Of a DNA stretch of 7,003 bases, positions 6,319-7,003 are shown piece by piece (within the stretch, counting starts at the first letter, position 1; each line of letters starts with the position of its first letter). The position numbers and the translations under genes are program-made. The stretch is from Fibrobacterota bacterium (GTDB taxonomy: Bacteria; Fibrobacterota; Chitinivibrionia; Chitinivibrionales; JANQEN01). The stretch is from contig JAUXBV010000177.1 of NCBI GenBank assembly GCA_030619215.1, forward strand, positions 1 through 7,003, in the 5' to 3' direction. Under the pieces are notes generated by a model. It had not been told where the DNA came from and made no database searches. It saw nothing but the letters and a program-made list of their open reading frames with translations.

Positions 6319-6792
6319 ATGAGTGCTGAAAATACTGAATGCTGTCCGAAGTTCAATTCCGAACTGTGGGAAGATAAGGAAATTATCTGGGAGCATAAGC
6401 TGTTTGTTAAGGACTGGGTAAGGAGTATGTTTCACATTCCTATGAATTTCGGAGCTGTGATGAAGAAGAATGTCGCGCTAATCGAAAAGGCTCATGCAAA
6501 GTCTGAAGAAATGATTGTGCTTTCCGATGAAAACTCGCTGTGGGGTTCGGATGTGTATATCGACGTGACGAAAGAGGTTCCCGATGCGCAGATGGTACAG
6601 TTGTCAGGAATTTTTCTGAGCAAAGTATTTGAAGGGCCATATCGGAACATGGGAACCTGGATCAAAGAGATGAAACTCTATGTAGAGAAGAAAGGCAAGA
6701 ATCTGAAGAAACTCTATTTCTATTATACGACCTGCCCGAAATGCGCAAAAAAATACGGTAAGAATTATGTCGTACTTCTGGCACAGGTGTGA
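6319..6792 (+). CDS. Small conserved cysteine-containing protein, function unknown
   Basis: This is a 157-residue soluble protein with no signal peptide or membrane segment. I recognise its overall pattern as a family found in many bacteria, often labelled only hydrolase or putative cytosolic protein. The conserved-looking features are CCPKF (8-12), a FVKDWVRSMFHIPMNFG block (29-45), LSDENSLWGSDVYI (68-81), FEGPYRNMGTWIKEM (104-118) and the C-terminal YYTTCPKCAKKYGKNYVV (135-152), with a CxxC pair at C139 and C142. The FEGPY...W..EM region and the strand-rich second half recall GyrI-like (SHS2) small-molecule-binding proteins, some of which are hydrolases, but this link is from memory and weak. 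The four cysteines could bind a metal or be redox active. It has its own strong ribosome site. No neighbour points to a pathway. Confidence 0.7.
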   Translation: MSAENTECCPKFNSELWEDKEIIWEHKLFVKDWVRSMFHIPMNFGAVMKKNVALIEKAHAKSEEMIVLSDENSLWGSDVYIDVTKEVPDAQMVQLSGIFLSKVFEGPYRNMGTWIKEMKLYVEKKGKNLKKLYFYYTTCPKCAKKYGKNYVVLLAQV

Positions 6793-6831
6793 ATCGATAT
6801 AGCTCAAGAAGAGATATAACCTGCGATAGAG

Positions 6832-6841
6832 CACGTACGTG
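6832..6841. repeat. 10-bp perfect palindrome
   Basis: CACGTACGTG is self-complementary and lies in the gap after the 6319 gene, about 80 nt before the promoter at the right edge. It could be a repressor site, or chance. Confidence 0.3.
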
Positions 6842-6919
6842 GCAAACTCGAAATGTATGCATATACACGGCCACCCTTTTCGTTAGAAGCAAAATTTTTC
6901 AAATATTTTAATAGAACTA

Positions 6920-6948
6920 TTGACTTATTAATTTTAATAAGGTATTAT
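6920..6948 (+). promoter_or_regulatory. Strong sigma70-type promoter with operator-like dyads
   Basis: TTGACT (6920-6925), a 17-nt spacer and TATTAT (6943-6948) each match consensus at five of six positions with ideal spacing. A perfect dyad, CTTATTA (6924-6930) and TAATAAG (6935-6941), fills the spacer and touches the -35. A second palindrome, ATTATTAATAAT, covers the end of the -10 and the expected start site (6947-6958). Both are well placed to be operators for an autorepressor. The next ATG is at 6957, at or next to the predicted transcription start. Confidence 0.6.
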
Positions 6949-6956
6949 TATTAATA

Positions 6957-7003
6957 ATGTGGAAAATACGAGAACATAAAAATATTGAAAAAATCTGTAA
7001 AAA
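6957..7003 (+). CDS. Probable RelE-family toxin, 3' truncated by the window edge
   Basis: Fifteen codons are visible from ATG at 6957, MWKIREHKNIEKICK, open to the end of the window. A Trp-x-(I/V)-x-x-x-(K/H/E)-K start with spaced lysines is typical of the RelE/ParE toxin superfamily (ribosome-dependent mRNA interferases and relatives), where the N-terminal strand and first helix look like this. The promoter with two dyads immediately in front suits a self-regulated toxin-antitoxin operon. The toxin would come first, as in higBA, with the antitoxin beyond the window. No Shine-Dalgarno is present; the message may be leaderless. The call rests on only 15 residues and on remembered family resemblance. 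Confidence 0.45.
   Translation, partial: MWKIREHKNIEKICK

Noticed and set aside
6795..6888. Second CGTTAGAA (6881-6888) suggesting that the 6319 gene is a gene cassette bounded by two core sites
   Set aside because: No matching RYYYAAC box and no complementary inner boxes were found upstream of it; no integrase is in view. An 8-mer recurring twice in AT-rich sequence is weak evidence.
6604..6892. Two overlapping minus-strand open frames opposite the 6319 gene
   Set aside because: They overlap a recognisable conserved protein with a strong ribosome site and show no motifs of their own.

Overview
The window is an AT-rich bacterial chromosome segment carrying seven complete protein genes and two genes cut by the window edges. 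The best taxonomic clue is the elongation factor G at 2045-4129. Its P-loop reads HIDSGKTT, it has extra residues in the [11 protein letters not shown] stretch, and long blocks match mitochondrial EF-G1. That pattern belongs to the spdEFG1 group of spirochaetes, planctomycetes and deltaproteobacteria. A planctomycete-like or deltaproteobacterial-like host is therefore likely, but this is inference from one gene.

Left part (1-1311): a small nucleotidyltransferase-fold protein that may begin just outside the window, then a HAD-superfamily hydrolase, both on +. The HAD gene converges on a minus-strand unit. The gap between them holds three copies of one 16-nt motif, two direct and one inverted. 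These can fold into two mutually exclusive hairpins, and the larger one looks like a bidirectional terminator.

Middle (1308-4129, minus strand): EF-G is followed after 29 nt by a RecA/RadA-fold ATPase of unknown role with a strong Shine-Dalgarno. They are probably co-transcribed. None of the usual str-operon genes (rpsL, rpsG, tuf) is adjacent within the window. The roughly 350-bp divergent gap upstream of EF-G (4130-4479) contains a short palindromic element that looks like a MITE and may carry the EF-G promoter.

Right part (4480-7003, plus strand): an adenylate-kinase-like NMP kinase with altered nucleotide-site residues; an exported protein-L-isoaspartate O-methyltransferase; an OmpA-type peptidoglycan-binding domain lacking its first strand and any signal peptide, in the same frame as the methyltransferase and separated from it by one TGA and three codons; a small cysteine-containing protein of a widespread uncharacterised family; and, at the right edge, a strong sigma70-type promoter leading straight into the first 15 codons of a probable RelE-family toxin. 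The plus-strand genes do not form an obvious pathway. The kinase and the OmpA fragment are visibly more AT-rich than EF-G, which suggests a mosaic, partly acquired region. I see no CRISPR array, rRNA, tRNA or intact insertion sequence.
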